A stretch of 64,000 nucleotides of DNA, taken from Amycolatopsis tucumanensis. GTDB lineage: Bacteria; Actinomycetota; Actinomycetes; Mycobacteriales; Pseudonocardiaceae. The notes beneath the pieces were generated by a model. That model made no database searches, had not been told where the DNA came from, and saw nothing but the letters and a program-made list of their open reading frames with translations. Position 1 is the first letter of the stretch. Each line of letters starts with the position of its first letter. Below are positions 35,170 through 44,467 of the stretch, piece after piece. The DNA lies in contig NZ_JAKGSD010000006.1 in NCBI RefSeq assembly GCF_021654135.1, positions 107,025-171,024 on the forward strand, given 5' to 3'. The position numbers and the translations under genes were made by a program.

Positions 35170-35188
35170 GCCACGGGCTTTCCGTGGC
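35170..35188 (-). promoter_or_regulatory. Leader hairpin upstream of rpsF
   Basis: GCCACGG (35170-35176) and CCGTGGC (35182-35188) pair across 5 nt, 28 nt before the rpsF start. In many bacteria the rpsF leader has a hairpin bound by the S6:S18 dimer for autoregulation. It could instead be a weak terminator for the preceding gene. Confidence 0.35.
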
Positions 35189-35223
35189 AGGAGGGTTTGC
35201 CGGTTGTCGAGTGTACGTGGCGG

Positions 35224-36162
35224 CTACGACAGTTTGCGCAGCACCCAGGTCCGCACCAGCGCGGCGCTCACCCCGGCCAGCGCCACGACCGCCAGGAGCA
35301 TCGGCAGCTGGACGTTGCCCGCGGCCGGCTCGCCGCCGATCGCGCTGGCGTTGCCCGCGTTGCGCACGTCCGCCTGGTCGCCGGCCGAGGTGGACTGGCC
35401 GCCCAGCACGCCGACCTGCGGCAGCGCCTGGTCGGGCAGCGTGGCCGAGGACGGGTAGAGCGCGCTCGGCGGCACCGCGACGCCGGCCACCCCGGGCACG
35501 GCGGCCGGGATGTTGCCGTAGTTGCGCGGCGGGGCGGTGGCCGATCCGGTGCCCGAGATGCCCGGGACGGTCGTGGCCGCCGGGGTGCCGGGCGCGGGTG
35601 CGGTCGTGCCGGGCTGCGAGGAGGGGAGGCCGGGCTGGGAGGAGGGGAGGCCGGGCTGGGAGTAGTTGTTCGCGTAGGTGGTCAGCCCGCAGTTGCCCGT
35701 GACCTTGTTCGTGATCGCGTCGAGGGTCTTCTTCTGCTGGTCGGCGCCGATGCCGAGGCCGACGGCGTACGGGTCGCCCGCGTTCTTCAGCGTGGTCGCG
35801 ACGGCGGTGGCGATCGCGTCGCCCGCGATGGTGCCGGTGGCCGCGTTCGCCGGGATCTGGCCGACGGTGATCGCGCCCGCCTTGCTGACCGTGTCCGCGA
35901 CCTTCTGCGGGTCCACGCCGTTGAGGTGCAGGAACCACTCCTGCTCCTGCGCGCCTGCCTTGACCACGCCCGCGAGGTCCTTGCCCTGCACGGCGACGCT
36001 GTCGCTGAGGGCGCCGATCACGGTGCCGGTGCACGCCTGCGACAGCACGGTGCTCGCCGACGCGGTGCCCGCGGACAGGAGCGAACCGCCGGCGATGGCC
36101 GCGGCGACGGCGGTGACGGTGAGCGCTCTACGGGTGGTCTTCATCAGGCCGGTGTTGCGCAC
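35224..36162 (-). CDS. Membrane-anchored surface protein 1 of 3 (two-Cys, Pro-rich)
   Basis: 312 residues. GTG at 36162 has GGAGG nine nt upstream. Signal peptide to about 37 (TAVAAAIAGGSLLSAGTASA). The extracytoplasmic part to 165 holds two Cys (CTGTVIG and GNCGL), then a Pro/Ser/Gly linker with an 18-bp tandem repeat (SQPGLPS units near 35620-35665), and a C-terminal anchor LPMLLAVVALAGVSAALVRT with basic tail WVLRKLS. It shares architecture and anchor with the next two genes. No named family recognised; cell-surface role inferred. Confidence 0.78.
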   Translation of the reverse strand: MRNTGLMKTTRRALTVTAVAAAIAGGSLLSAGTASASTVLSQACTGTVIGALSDSVAVQGKDLAGVVKAGAQEQEWFLHLNGVDPQKVADTVSKAGAITVGQIPANAATGTIAGDAIATAVATTLKNAGDPYAVGLGIGADQQKKTLDAITNKVTGNCGLTTYANNYSQPGLPSSQPGLPSSQPGTTAPAPGTPAATTVPGISGTGSATAPPRNYGNIPAAVPGVAGVAVPPSALYPSSATLPDQALPQVGVLGGQSTSAGDQADVRNAGNASAIGGEPAAGNVQLPMLLAVVALAGVSAALVRTWVLRKLS

Positions 36163-36233
36163 GAGCGCGGACCTCCAGTGATCGCAGGCGTGTGCCCCCG
36201 GAAGGGATTAACGACGAGCGGACCCAAAGGATA

Positions 36234-37091
36234 CTAAGCGGTAGCTCCGCGTAAGACCCACGAGCGTACGAGAGCGGCACTGACACCCGATAGAGCGACA
36301 ACGGCGATGAGCATTGGTAGCGCGACGTTGCCGCCGCGGTCCGAACCGCCCGGCAACGCCTCGGCCTGGCCCGCGTTCTGCACCGCCTGGCCGGACTGCG
36401 CGGGCTGGCCGAGCGCGCCGTACTGCGGCGCGTAACCCGGGATCTGGCTGCCGTAGCGCAGGCCCGGCGAGGGCGCCCACAACGCGGACACCGCGAACGG
36501 CAGGCCCGCGTAGTTGCGCATCGGCGCGTACGCGCTGCCCGAGCCGAACGGCAGGAGGCTGAAGGCCGACGGATCGCCGGCCAGCACCGGGCTGGTCGAC
36601 CCGGGGATCGCGGCCGGCGCGGCGCCCTCGGTGCGGCCGGGCGTGCCTCCCGGCGGGGTCTGCTGGTTGCCGCCGCCGCCCGGTGGGGTCTGCGGCTGCG
36701 GCTGGCTCGCACCGCCCCCGGTGAGGGCCTTGCCCGTCTGGTCCACCGTGCTGGTCAGACCGTTGGTGGTGCCCGCGACCGCGCCGTTGACCGCGCTCGC
36801 CGCCGGCGCGCCGACGACCGGCAGCGGTTCGACGACCGTGTCCACGACCTTGACGGTGATCTGGCAGAGCCCGCCGAGCAGGCCGCCGACGATCGAGGTC
36901 AGCCCGTCGGTGACGGTCTTCAGGCCGAGCGGGGTCTTGATGACGTCGCCGGGCTTGGCCGTCACGGTGTCGCCGCACTGTGCGCTGATCGTCTCCGCGC
37001 TCGCGGTCGCGGGCAGGGCGAGCGAGACCGATCCGGCCAGTGCGAAAGCGGCGGCGCCCACCGCGGCGGTCCTGCGTGTCCGACCCTGCAT
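36234..37091 (-). CDS. Membrane-anchored surface protein 2 of 3
   Basis: 285 residues. ATG at 37091 follows GGAGG. Signal peptide to about 33 (AAFALAGSVSLALPATASA), two Cys (SAQCGD, GGLCQI), hydrophobic helical region near 55-75, then a Gly/Pro/Gln-rich linker from about 125, and the anchor LPMLIAVVALSGVSAALVRS followed by WVLRGATA. The anchor is nearly identical to that of the preceding paralogue while the outer domain differs, so the family diverged outside the membrane. Confidence 0.78.
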   Translation of the reverse strand: MQGRTRRTAAVGAAAFALAGSVSLALPATASAETISAQCGDTVTAKPGDVIKTPLGLKTVTDGLTSIVGGLLGGLCQITVKVVDTVVEPLPVVGAPAASAVNGAVAGTTNGLTSTVDQTGKALTGGGASQPQPQTPPGGGGNQQTPPGGTPGRTEGAAPAAIPGSTSPVLAGDPSAFSLLPFGSGSAYAPMRNYAGLPFAVSALWAPSPGLRYGSQIPGYAPQYGALGQPAQSGQAVQNAGQAEALPGGSDRGGNVALPMLIAVVALSGVSAALVRSWVLRGATA

Positions 37092-37170
37092 CTTCGTCCT
37101 CCAGCGCGTCGCTACTGGTTCCAACGAAGCTAGGGCAGGTGCGTGACGCCCGCACGCCGGAACGTGACCG

Positions 37171-37989
37171 TCAGGCGCGGCGCATCCAGGCGCGGGTCAG
37201 CGCGGCGGCCACGACCGCGAGCGCGAACACCGCGATGATCAGCGGCAACCGGGCCGGCGTCGTCGCCGACGGCATCGCCTCGGCGGTCCCGGAGTTCTGC
37301 GTGACCACCGGCGGCTCCGTCCCAGCCGGTGGGACGAGCCCGGGCGCGGCGGGCGCGACGACGCCGGGCCGGATCAGCGCCGACAGCGACGGCGTCAGCG
37401 GGACGATCCCGGACCCGGCCACCAGGCCGCCGGTGACGAACGACGCGGGCACGATCCCGCCGTCCGGGGTCGGGCCGCTGGGCGCGGGGGTCACGTCCTG
37501 GCCGGGCTGAGGCGCGCCGGGCGCGGGCTCGCCGGGTTCACCGGGCGCGGGTCGGCCGGGGGCGGGGTCGGACGGCGGGTCGAGCGGCTCGCCGGAGACG
37601 ACGCTCTGCGTGGCCGCGGACAGGGTGTTCACCGTGCCCTGCACGCCGGGGCACAGCTGCTCGGCGGCCAGGTCGCCGACGACGGGCGCGTCCCCGACAC
37701 CCAGCGCCTTCGTCAGGTCCGCGACCGGCAGCGCCAGCAGCGGGTCGCGCTGGTCCGGGCCGGTCGGGGCGGACTCGCTGCCGGTGCCGACGGTGAGCAC
37801 ACCGGGCTGGTCGAGCGGGGCGCCGACGTCGAGGGTGAGGGCATCGCCCGGCTCGTCCCGCAGCGTCGCCGCGCAGCTGCCGGCCAGCGCGGGATCGGCC
37901 TCCTCGGCGAACGCGCCCGGCGCGGCGAGCGTGGCCGACAGCGCCAGCACGAACCCGGCCACTCCGGCACGGCGCGCGGTCTTCCCCAT
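37171..37989 (-). CDS. Membrane-anchored surface protein 3 of 3
   Basis: 272 residues. Signal peptide to about 28 (FVLALSATLAAPGAFA), two Cys (GSCAAT, EQLCPG), a Pro/Gly-rich linker near 140-180 and the anchor LPLIIAVFALAVVAAALTRA with tail WMRRA. It is the most diverged of the three tandem paralogues and probably the first transcribed. It faces the endonuclease gene across 96 bp. Confidence 0.78.
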   Translation of the reverse strand: MGKTARRAGVAGFVLALSATLAAPGAFAEEADPALAGSCAATLRDEPGDALTLDVGAPLDQPGVLTVGTGSESAPTGPDQRDPLLALPVADLTKALGVGDAPVVGDLAAEQLCPGVQGTVNTLSAATQSVVSGEPLDPPSDPAPGRPAPGEPGEPAPGAPQPGQDVTPAPSGPTPDGGIVPASFVTGGLVAGSGIVPLTPSLSALIRPGVVAPAAPGLVPPAGTEPPVVTQNSGTAEAMPSATTPARLPLIIAVFALAVVAAALTRAWMRRA

Positions 37990-38085
37990 GAGTCCCCCTC
38001 AGGTGTCACGGACCGCGCTCACGGTACTTCATAGCGTCCGCGAGGTTGGCGAGAACCGAGCCGATTCCGCCGGTAGCGTGGCCAC

Positions 38086-38859
38086 ATGCAGATCGGTGCG
38101 CACGTCCGTGACGACGACCCGCTGACCGCCGCGAAGGAACGCTCGGCCGACGTGGTGCAGTTCTTCCTGGCCGACCCGCAGGGCTGGAAGAAGCCCGTCG
38201 CGCAGCCGCCGCGGGCGGACATCGAGACGGCCGGGGTGGAGGTGTTCATCCACTCCCCCTACATCGTCAACGTGGCCTCCCTGAACAACCGGATCCGCAT
38301 CCCGTCGCGCAAGCTGGCCGCCCAGCACGCGGCCGCCGCGGCGGAGATCGGCGCGAAGGGCCTGATCGTGCACGGCGGTCACGTCGGCCGCGGCGAGGAC
38401 GTGGCCGAGGGCCTGGCGAACTGGCGCAAGCTGTTCGAACGGCAGGCGGCCGACGGCGGTTTCGCGGTGCCGATCCTGATCGAGAACACGGCGGGCGGCG
38501 ACGGCGCGATGGCGCGGGAGATGGACGTGCTGGCGCGGCTGTGGGACGAGGTGGCCGAGTTCGGCGCCGGGTTCTGCCTGGACACCTGCCACGCGTTCGC
38601 CGCGGGCTGGGAGCTGGACGACGTGGTCGACAAGGTGCGGGCGATCACCGGCCGCATCGACCTGGTGCACCTGAACAACTCGCGCGACGAGTTCGCCTCC
38701 GGCCGGGACCGCCACGCGAACGTGGTGCACGGCGGCGGCACGATCGACCCGGAGGCGCTGGTGGCCGTCGCGGCGGCCGCGGGAGCGCCCGTGGTGGTCG
38801 AAACCCCGGCCGACGGCCAGGCCGACGACATCGCCTACCTGCGGGAGAAGCTCGGCTGA
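38086..38859 (+). CDS. Endonuclease IV-like deoxyribonuclease
   Basis: 257 residues, AP endonuclease family 2 TIM barrel using zinc. Metal ligands lie in VFIHSPYI, LIVHGGHVG, ILIENTAGG (Glu near 131), LDTCHAFAAG (Asp, His near 167), LVHLNNSRDEFASGRDRHANV and the terminal VVVETPAD. The enzyme cuts DNA 5' of abasic sites in base excision repair. ATG at 38086. Mycobacterial End (Nfo) is of the same family, though genomic place differs. Confidence 0.93.
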   Translation: MQIGAHVRDDDPLTAAKERSADVVQFFLADPQGWKKPVAQPPRADIETAGVEVFIHSPYIVNVASLNNRIRIPSRKLAAQHAAAAAEIGAKGLIVHGGHVGRGEDVAEGLANWRKLFERQAADGGFAVPILIENTAGGDGAMAREMDVLARLWDEVAEFGAGFCLDTCHAFAAGWELDDVVDKVRAITGRIDLVHLNNSRDEFASGRDRHANVVHGGGTIDPEALVAVAAAAGAPVVVETPADGQADDIAYLREKLG

Positions 38860-38903
38860 CCCCTGCCATGATCGCGACCGCTGTCGTGATCGAGGGGGGA
38901 GAA

Positions 38904-39521
38904 GTGAAGAAGTTTCCGATCGTGCTGGCCGTCGGTGTGTGCCTGGTGGCTTCCGCGTGTTCGTCCAAGGGCCGGACGCCGCTGGACGACGCACCCAGCC
39001 CCGCGGCCGCCTTGCAGCAGCTGGACACGCTGGTCGTGGCGCCCGAGGACGTCGAGCTGCGGTACTACAGCTCCGACTGGGCGCAGTTCAAGGCCGCGCC
39101 GGACATGAAGCAGGGTTGCAGCGTCCGGGACCGGGTCCTGCGGCGGCAGGGCAGCGGGACGAAGGTCAAGGGGAGCTGCCGGATCACCGGCAAGTGGACC
39201 TCGCCCTACGACGGGCAGACCGTCAAGGTCGAATCGGGCATGGAGGTCGACCACGTGGTGGGCACCGCCGAGGCCAACCGGTCCGGCGTGCGCACCTGGT
39301 CGAAGGCCGACAAGGAGCGGTTCGGCAACGACGAGCGGTTCCTCGTCGCGGTGAGCAAGGGCAGCTACCAGCAGCGGAACGGCCAGGACCCGGCGCACTG
39401 GCTGCCCCGGGGCCACCGCTGCGAATACGCCGCGCTGTACGTGCAGGCCAAGGCCGCTTACCGGCTCACCGTCGACCAGGCCGAGAAGTCCGCATTGGCC
39501 GGCGTGCTGCGGGGCTGCTGA
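38904..39521 (+). CDS. Lipoprotein with HNH-like (GmrSD/DUF1524) nuclease domain
   Basis: 205 residues. Lipobox VASAC with Cys at 19. The mature domain has GMEVDHVVGTAEANRSGVRT, then FGNDERFLVAVSKGSYQQRN and GQDPAHWLP, and Cys pairs near 71/88 and 181/205. The DHVV with an N-containing helix afterwards is the beta-beta-alpha metal pattern of DUF1524/HNH nucleases, which occur as secreted actinobacterial proteins. A secreted nuclease is inferred. GTG at 38904 follows GGGGGA; spacing to the upstream gene is 44 bp. Confidence 0.82.
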   Translation: MKKFPIVLAVGVCLVASACSSKGRTPLDDAPSPAAALQQLDTLVVAPEDVELRYYSSDWAQFKAAPDMKQGCSVRDRVLRRQGSGTKVKGSCRITGKWTSPYDGQTVKVESGMEVDHVVGTAEANRSGVRTWSKADKERFGNDERFLVAVSKGSYQQRNGQDPAHWLPRGHRCEYAALYVQAKAAYRLTVDQAEKSALAGVLRGC

Positions 39522-39523
39522 TC

Positions 39524-41071
39524 TCAGACCGCGTGCCGGGCCCGGCGTCGCTGCAGCACCACCACGTCGCGGGCCCGGTCCAGCACCCCGCCCGCCGGGT
39601 CGTCGTCGCCCGCGGCGCGCACCAGGTCCTCGGCCGGGCGGTAGATCTCCCGCAGCACCAGCACGCACAGCCCGATCACGGCCAGGTCCCGCAGCGCGAC
39701 GAACCCGAGGAACCAGTCCGGCGGCAGTCCCTTGTGGTTGGTGCCGAGGTAGTAGAACATCCGCGGCACCCACACCAGCGCGTCCAGCAGCATCCACCCG
39801 AGCAGCAGCCGCCACCGCGGGATCGCCAGCACCGCGAACGGCACGAGCCACAGCGAGTACTGCGGGCTCCACACCTTGTTGGTCAGCAGGAACGCGGCCA
39901 CCACCAGGAAGCACAGCTGCGCCAGCCGCGGCCGCACCGGCGCGGACAGCCCGACGTAGGCGATCCCGGCGCAACAGGCCAGGAACAGCGTGCCGCTGAC
40001 GATGTTCAGCCAGGTCGGCGTCTGCCCGGCCGCGAGCGGGCCGTCGAAGCCGGCCCAGCCGGTGAAGTAGGAGATCACGTTGTAGATCGAGTCCGGGTCC
40101 ATCCCGCGTTGCGCGTTGAGCCGGAAGAACTCCTGCCAGCCCGCGTTCAGCGTGAGCGCGATCGGCAGGTTCACGGCCAGCCAGGTGCCGACGGCGGTGC
40201 CCGCGGTGACCGCCCACGGGCGCAGCTTCCCGGCGCGGATGCACAGGATGAGCAGCGGTCCGAGCAGGAACAACGGGTACAGCTTCGCGGCCGCGCCGAG
40301 CCCGATCAGCACCCCGGCGACCGCCGGTTTGCGCCGCGCCCACGCCAGCAGCCCGGTCGCGGCGAACGCGGTGGCCAGCGTGTCGAAGTTGGTGAACGCG
40401 TGCACCAGCACCAGCGGTGAGATCGCCGCCAGGCACGCGTCCCACGGTCTGCGGTTCGCGGTGCGGCCCACCGCCCACACCGTGACCAGCCAGGCCAGCG
40501 CGAGCCAGAACGCGGTGATGTTGAAGTAGATCGCCACCGGCAGCGCCCCGGGCAGCCACCCGGTGTCGGAGATCGCCTTCCAAGCCTGCGTGATCTTCGC
40601 GTTCGCCCACTGGAACAGCCCGGTCAGCACCGGGTACTCCATGTACCGCACGTGCGCGTTGGGCGTGCCGGCGTCGTCGATCCAGCTCGTCCGGTACGGG
40701 AACGTGCCGGGCTGGTCCAGCCGCTCGGCGCTGAACAGCGGCACGACGTCGCTGTAGCACATCGCGACGTACGGGCGGCCGGACCGCCAGTCCAGCTGGG
40801 TCTGCCCGTTGTCGTCGACGTACTGCTGGATGCAGCTGGCCTTGCCGAACCAGCACAGCATCAGCGCCAGCGTGGCCAGCGCCAGCCCGACCCGCTGCGG
40901 CGTCCAGAACCAGTGCCGCCCGACGGCCGCGTGCTCGCCGAGCGGTCCGCCGATCGGTCTGCTCGCGGCCGCGACCAGCGGATCGGTCCGGGACGGCGCG
41001 ACCCGCTGACCGGCGTCGAGTGACGCCGGCGCGGGTTCGGCCGAGGTGGTCTCGTCGGTCGGGCTGGACAC
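39524..41071 (-). CDS. GT87/DUF2029 polyprenyl-phosphate-dependent glycosyltransferase-like membrane protein
   Basis: 515 residues with about ten membrane segments. The family pattern includes an extracytoplasmic loop with DVVPLFSAERL and MEYPVLTGLFQWANA, SPLVLVHAFTNFDTLATAFA, AAAKLYPLFLLGPLL, and VWSPQYSLWLVP. Relatives include mycobacterial mannosyltransferases that use polyprenyl-phosphomannose. It lies directly downstream of ponA, as Rv0051 does in M. tuberculosis, 36 bp apart, suggesting a link with cell-envelope synthesis. Confidence 0.88.
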   Translation of the reverse strand: MSSPTDETTSAEPAPASLDAGQRVAPSRTDPLVAAASRPIGGPLGEHAAVGRHWFWTPQRVGLALATLALMLCWFGKASCIQQYVDDNGQTQLDWRSGRPYVAMCYSDVVPLFSAERLDQPGTFPYRTSWIDDAGTPNAHVRYMEYPVLTGLFQWANAKITQAWKAISDTGWLPGALPVAIYFNITAFWLALAWLVTVWAVGRTANRRPWDACLAAISPLVLVHAFTNFDTLATAFAATGLLAWARRKPAVAGVLIGLGAAAKLYPLFLLGPLLILCIRAGKLRPWAVTAGTAVGTWLAVNLPIALTLNAGWQEFFRLNAQRGMDPDSIYNVISYFTGWAGFDGPLAAGQTPTWLNIVSGTLFLACCAGIAYVGLSAPVRPRLAQLCFLVVAAFLLTNKVWSPQYSLWLVPFAVLAIPRWRLLLGWMLLDALVWVPRMFYYLGTNHKGLPPDWFLGFVALRDLAVIGLCVLVLREIYRPAEDLVRAAGDDDPAGGVLDRARDVVVLQRRRARHAV

Positions 41072-41107
41072 CCGCGCGATGTTACGGCCTCCGGCGTGAG
41101 CCGGGGA

Positions 41108-43855
41108 TCAGCCGTTGTCGCGGGTGTTCGTCGGCCCGAAGTCGTCGCCGCCGGGGAACGTGAAGGTCGGCGTGTTCCGGCTCCGGCTCGTCGACGGCTC
41201 CGTGGACTCCGAGGTCGGCGGCGTCGACGGCGGGGGCGACGACGGCGTGCTGGAGTTCGTCGTGCTCGGCCTGCTGGACGACGGCTTCGTCGAGGACGAC
41301 GCGTCGTCGCCGGCGGTCGCGCTCTTGCCGATCGGCGACACCGTCGGGAACTTCTCGCTGGGCTTGCCCCTGAGGTAGTCGTTCAGGAACTGCTGCCACA
41401 TCTTGGCCGGCAGCCCGGTCGACGAAACCGCGTTGCCGTTCTTGTCCCGCAGCGGCGTGTTCTTGTCACTGCCGACCCAGGACGCGACCGAGACCGACGG
41501 CGTGTAGCCGACCATCCACACCTGCGAGTTGTCCTTTTCCGACCCGGAGCCGTTGCCGGCGCTGGCGTCGTACTGCTGGGTACCGGTCTTGCCGGCGCAC
41601 TCGTGGCCGCTCGGGCAGCTCAGCTTCGAGAACTCGATGACCGGCTTGAGCGCGTTGGTCACGTTGCCCGCGATCTGCTTGCTCTTGTTGGCGTCACCCT
41701 CGGCGAACGCCGGCTTCGGGTTGCTCGACGGCTGGTACACGATGTCGCCGCCCGGCGTGGTCACCTTCTGCACGAAGTGCCGGTCCAGGTAGGTGCCGTT
41801 GTCGGCGATCGTCGCGTAGCCGGACGCCATGTCCAGCGGCGACGCGGCGGTCGAACCACCGCCGAGCGCGATGTTGTTGTCGACGGCCTTCAGCGAGGTG
41901 ACCCCGGCCTCCTTCGCCGCTTCGGCGACGGCCTGCGGACCGGTCACGTTGGCGACCATGTCGAAGAACACGGTGTTGGTCGAGCGCATCGTCGCCTCGG
42001 CGACCGTGCACTCCTTCGAGCAGCTGTTGGACGCACCCGCGTTGTTGATGTAGCGCGGGTTGCCGTTGGGCAGCACGCCGAACTGGCGGTGGGTGGTGCC
42101 GTCGAACGTCTCGCCGAGGCCCTTCCCCATCTTCAGGAACGCGACCAGGTCGAACGTCTTGAACGACGACCCCGGGTTGCGTGCCGTGTTGGCCCAGTCG
42201 ATGTAGTCGGTCTTGTCGTTCGGGCCGCCGTAGTAGGCGATGACGCCGCGGGTCTTCGGGTCGACCGCGACCAGCGCCTTCTTCAGCTCCGCGGGCTGCC
42301 CCTGCATCACGTCGTTGACGGCCTTCTCGGCCAGCCGCTGCGCGTTGGGGTCGATCGTCGTGTAGACGTTGTAGCCGTTGGCCTGGATCTTCTCCTTGGA
42401 GTAGCCCGCGGCCTCCAGTTCGGCCTCCACCTGCGCCTGGATGAAGGCGTTGTTGCCGGTGATGGCCTGCGGCTTGGTCTGGTCCTTCGGCAGCGGCGTC
42501 GGGTACTGGGCGGACTGGCGGTCGGCCTGCGTGATCCAGTTGTACTTGAGCATCTGGTCCATCACGTAGTTCCAGCGCCACGTGGTGTACTCGGCGTTCT
42601 CCGACTTGCCGGGGCCCTGGATCATGCCGGCCAGCAGCGCCGCCTCGGACTGGGTCAGCTCGGCCGAGGTCTTGTTGAAGTACGCGTGCGCCGCCGCCTC
42701 GATGCCGTACGCGCCACGTCCGAAGTAGACGATGTTCAAGTAGGCCGTGATGATGTCCTCTTTGGACTGCGTCTGGTTCATCTTGAACGACTTGACCAGC
42801 TCGGTCGCCTTGCGGGTGAGCGTGGGCGCCTCGTTCTCGGTGGCCTTCTTGATGTACTGCTGCGAGATGGTCGAACCACCGCCGGAGCCGCCGGTCAGGT
42901 TGTTGTAGACCGCGCCGAGGATGCCCATCACGTCGAAGCCGTTGTTGGTCTCGAACGTCGCGTCCTCGGCCGCGTACACGGCGTGCTTGACGGTGTCCGG
43001 GATCTGGCCTGGCTTGAGGATCTGGCGGTTGCCGCTGTCCGGGATCTCCTTGCCCATGACGGAGCCGTCGCTGTAGTAGTAGGTCACCACCTGGTCCTGC
43101 TGGGCCAGGACCTCCTCCGGCGTCGGCACGTCGACCAGGAAGTAGGCGATCGTGAACGCGATCGCGGGCAGCACCACGAACACGCCGAAGAAGGCGTACA
43201 GGGTGCGCCGGATGATCTTCCAGCGCCGCTTCTTGCGCTGCTTCGGCGTCAGGGCCGCCTTGCCCTTCTTCCCCTTCCCGGTCTCCTCGGGCGCGTCGTC
43301 CTCGGGACCGGAGTCGTTCAGGGGCTCGTCGACGTAGTCGTCGTAGTCGTCGTGGTACCCGCCGGCGTGCAGCTCGGCGTGGGTGAGCAGGCCGGGCTCG
43401 GAGTCGCCCATGCCGGGACGGCGGCCGGCCGCGCCCGCGGCGGCACCGGCGCCGGCAGCCGCGGCGGCCGGGCCCGCGGGCGGGCGGTAGCGGCCACGCA
43501 TCGGCCGGTCGGCCGGGTTCTGGGGACCACCGTTCTGGGGTCCACCGTTCGGGGGCGGCGGACCGGGACGGCGCGGCGGCGGTGGCGGAGGCATCCGGTT
43601 GCCCGCGGGCGGGACGCGGCGGGCGCCACGCGGGACGTCCGGGTCCTGGCCGCCCGGCCAGCCGGGGCCACCGCCCTCGCCGGGCCACTGCGGGCCCTGC
43701 GGGCCACGGGCCTGCGGGCGCTGGGGAGGCACGGGCCGCCGCGGTGGTTCGTCACCGCTCGGCCAGGCCGGGCCGCCGCCCTCGCGCGGCCACTGGGCAC
43801 GACGGGGTTCATCAGGCTCCTGACCAGGCCAGGAGCGATTGCGGTGGTCGTTCAC
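41108..43855 (-). CDS. ponA: Bifunctional class A penicillin-binding protein (PonA)
   Basis: 915 residues. A 180-residue cytosolic Pro/Gly/Arg-rich head precedes one membrane helix (near 220-240, LYAFFGVFVVLPAIAFTIAY). The GT51 transglycosylase has AEDATFETNNGFD and GSTISQQYIKKATENEAPTL; the transpeptidase has active Ser in GSSFKTFD near 565, STN near 625 and KTGTQQYD near 756. The C-terminal tail is Ser/Thr/Pro-rich. It polymerises and cross-links peptidoglycan. The gene order DUF5318-ponA-GT87 matches Rv0049-Rv0051. Confidence 0.96.
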   Translation of the reverse strand: MNDHRNRSWPGQEPDEPRRAQWPREGGGPAWPSGDEPPRRPVPPQRPQARGPQGPQWPGEGGGPGWPGGQDPDVPRGARRVPPAGNRMPPPPPPRRPGPPPPNGGPQNGGPQNPADRPMRGRYRPPAGPAAAAAGAGAAAGAAGRRPGMGDSEPGLLTHAELHAGGYHDDYDDYVDEPLNDSGPEDDAPEETGKGKKGKAALTPKQRKKRRWKIIRRTLYAFFGVFVVLPAIAFTIAYFLVDVPTPEEVLAQQDQVVTYYYSDGSVMGKEIPDSGNRQILKPGQIPDTVKHAVYAAEDATFETNNGFDVMGILGAVYNNLTGGSGGGSTISQQYIKKATENEAPTLTRKATELVKSFKMNQTQSKEDIITAYLNIVYFGRGAYGIEAAAHAYFNKTSAELTQSEAALLAGMIQGPGKSENAEYTTWRWNYVMDQMLKYNWITQADRQSAQYPTPLPKDQTKPQAITGNNAFIQAQVEAELEAAGYSKEKIQANGYNVYTTIDPNAQRLAEKAVNDVMQGQPAELKKALVAVDPKTRGVIAYYGGPNDKTDYIDWANTARNPGSSFKTFDLVAFLKMGKGLGETFDGTTHRQFGVLPNGNPRYINNAGASNSCSKECTVAEATMRSTNTVFFDMVANVTGPQAVAEAAKEAGVTSLKAVDNNIALGGGSTAASPLDMASGYATIADNGTYLDRHFVQKVTTPGGDIVYQPSSNPKPAFAEGDANKSKQIAGNVTNALKPVIEFSKLSCPSGHECAGKTGTQQYDASAGNGSGSEKDNSQVWMVGYTPSVSVASWVGSDKNTPLRDKNGNAVSSTGLPAKMWQQFLNDYLRGKPSEKFPTVSPIGKSATAGDDASSSTKPSSSRPSTTNSSTPSSPPPSTPPTSESTEPSTSRSRNTPTFTFPGGDDFGPTNTRDNG

Positions 43856-43928
43856 GAGTGAGCCTCCCAGACCGGCGGTACACCGGGCGCCGTTCTGTGA
43901 TCGAGTGCCAGCGCTGCGCTACGTCCCC

Positions 43929-44327
43929 TCACTGCCCGGCCGTCCTCCGGGACGGGCCGTGCGGGGTTCCGTTGCCCGAGACGTACGAACGCACCAGGTG
44001 GTTCCAGCGGCACGTCCGGCACACCTCCACCACATGGACGTTGAACTCCCCGACCAGGTTGGCCAGGCGGGCCAGTTCCGTCGGTGTCCTCGCCGAGCCG
44101 GAGACGTGCTTGAGCTGTTCCCCGAACACCCAGGACACGTTCGTCAGGCCGTCCTTCCCGCACAGCGGGCAGGGGGCGTCGCTCGGTTCGCCGTGGAACC
44201 GGGCAGCTCTGAGCAGGTACGGATCGGCGTCGCAGACGTCGCGCGTGCCGACACGACCGGAGCGGACGCCGGCCAGCAGCGCACGGCGCTGCAGGGCGTA
44301 GTCCACCACCTGTCGCTGGTTCTGCAC
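43929..44327 (-). CDS. DUF5318 family protein (zinc-ribbon-like)
   Basis: 132 residues from GTG at 44327 (VQNQRQVVDYALQRRALLAG). It has PCPLCGKD and EVCRTCRWNH, two CxxC pairs that can form one zinc ribbon. The family is actinobacterial; Rv0049 next to ponA1 is the M. tuberculosis homologue. The frame extends to 44402, but homology begins at the GTG. Ends 73 bp before ponA; function unknown. Confidence 0.87.
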   Translation of the reverse strand: MQNQRQVVDYALQRRALLAGVRSGRVGTRDVCDADPYLLRAARFHGEPSDAPCPLCGKDGLTNVSWVFGEQLKHVSGSARTPTELARLANLVGEFNVHVVEVCRTCRWNHLVRSYVSGNGTPHGPSRRTAGQ

Positions 44328-44467
44328 GGTGACAGAGTACGTGGCCGTCGTGTGTCCGCCATGAGCTGTGCGGACTAACGGTCTGGACCGCGTGTGCGAC
44401 ACGCCGACCTTTCGATAACGCTCTGGTGAACATCACGGGTGTGGTTCAGGGCGCATTGGGTGATCGT

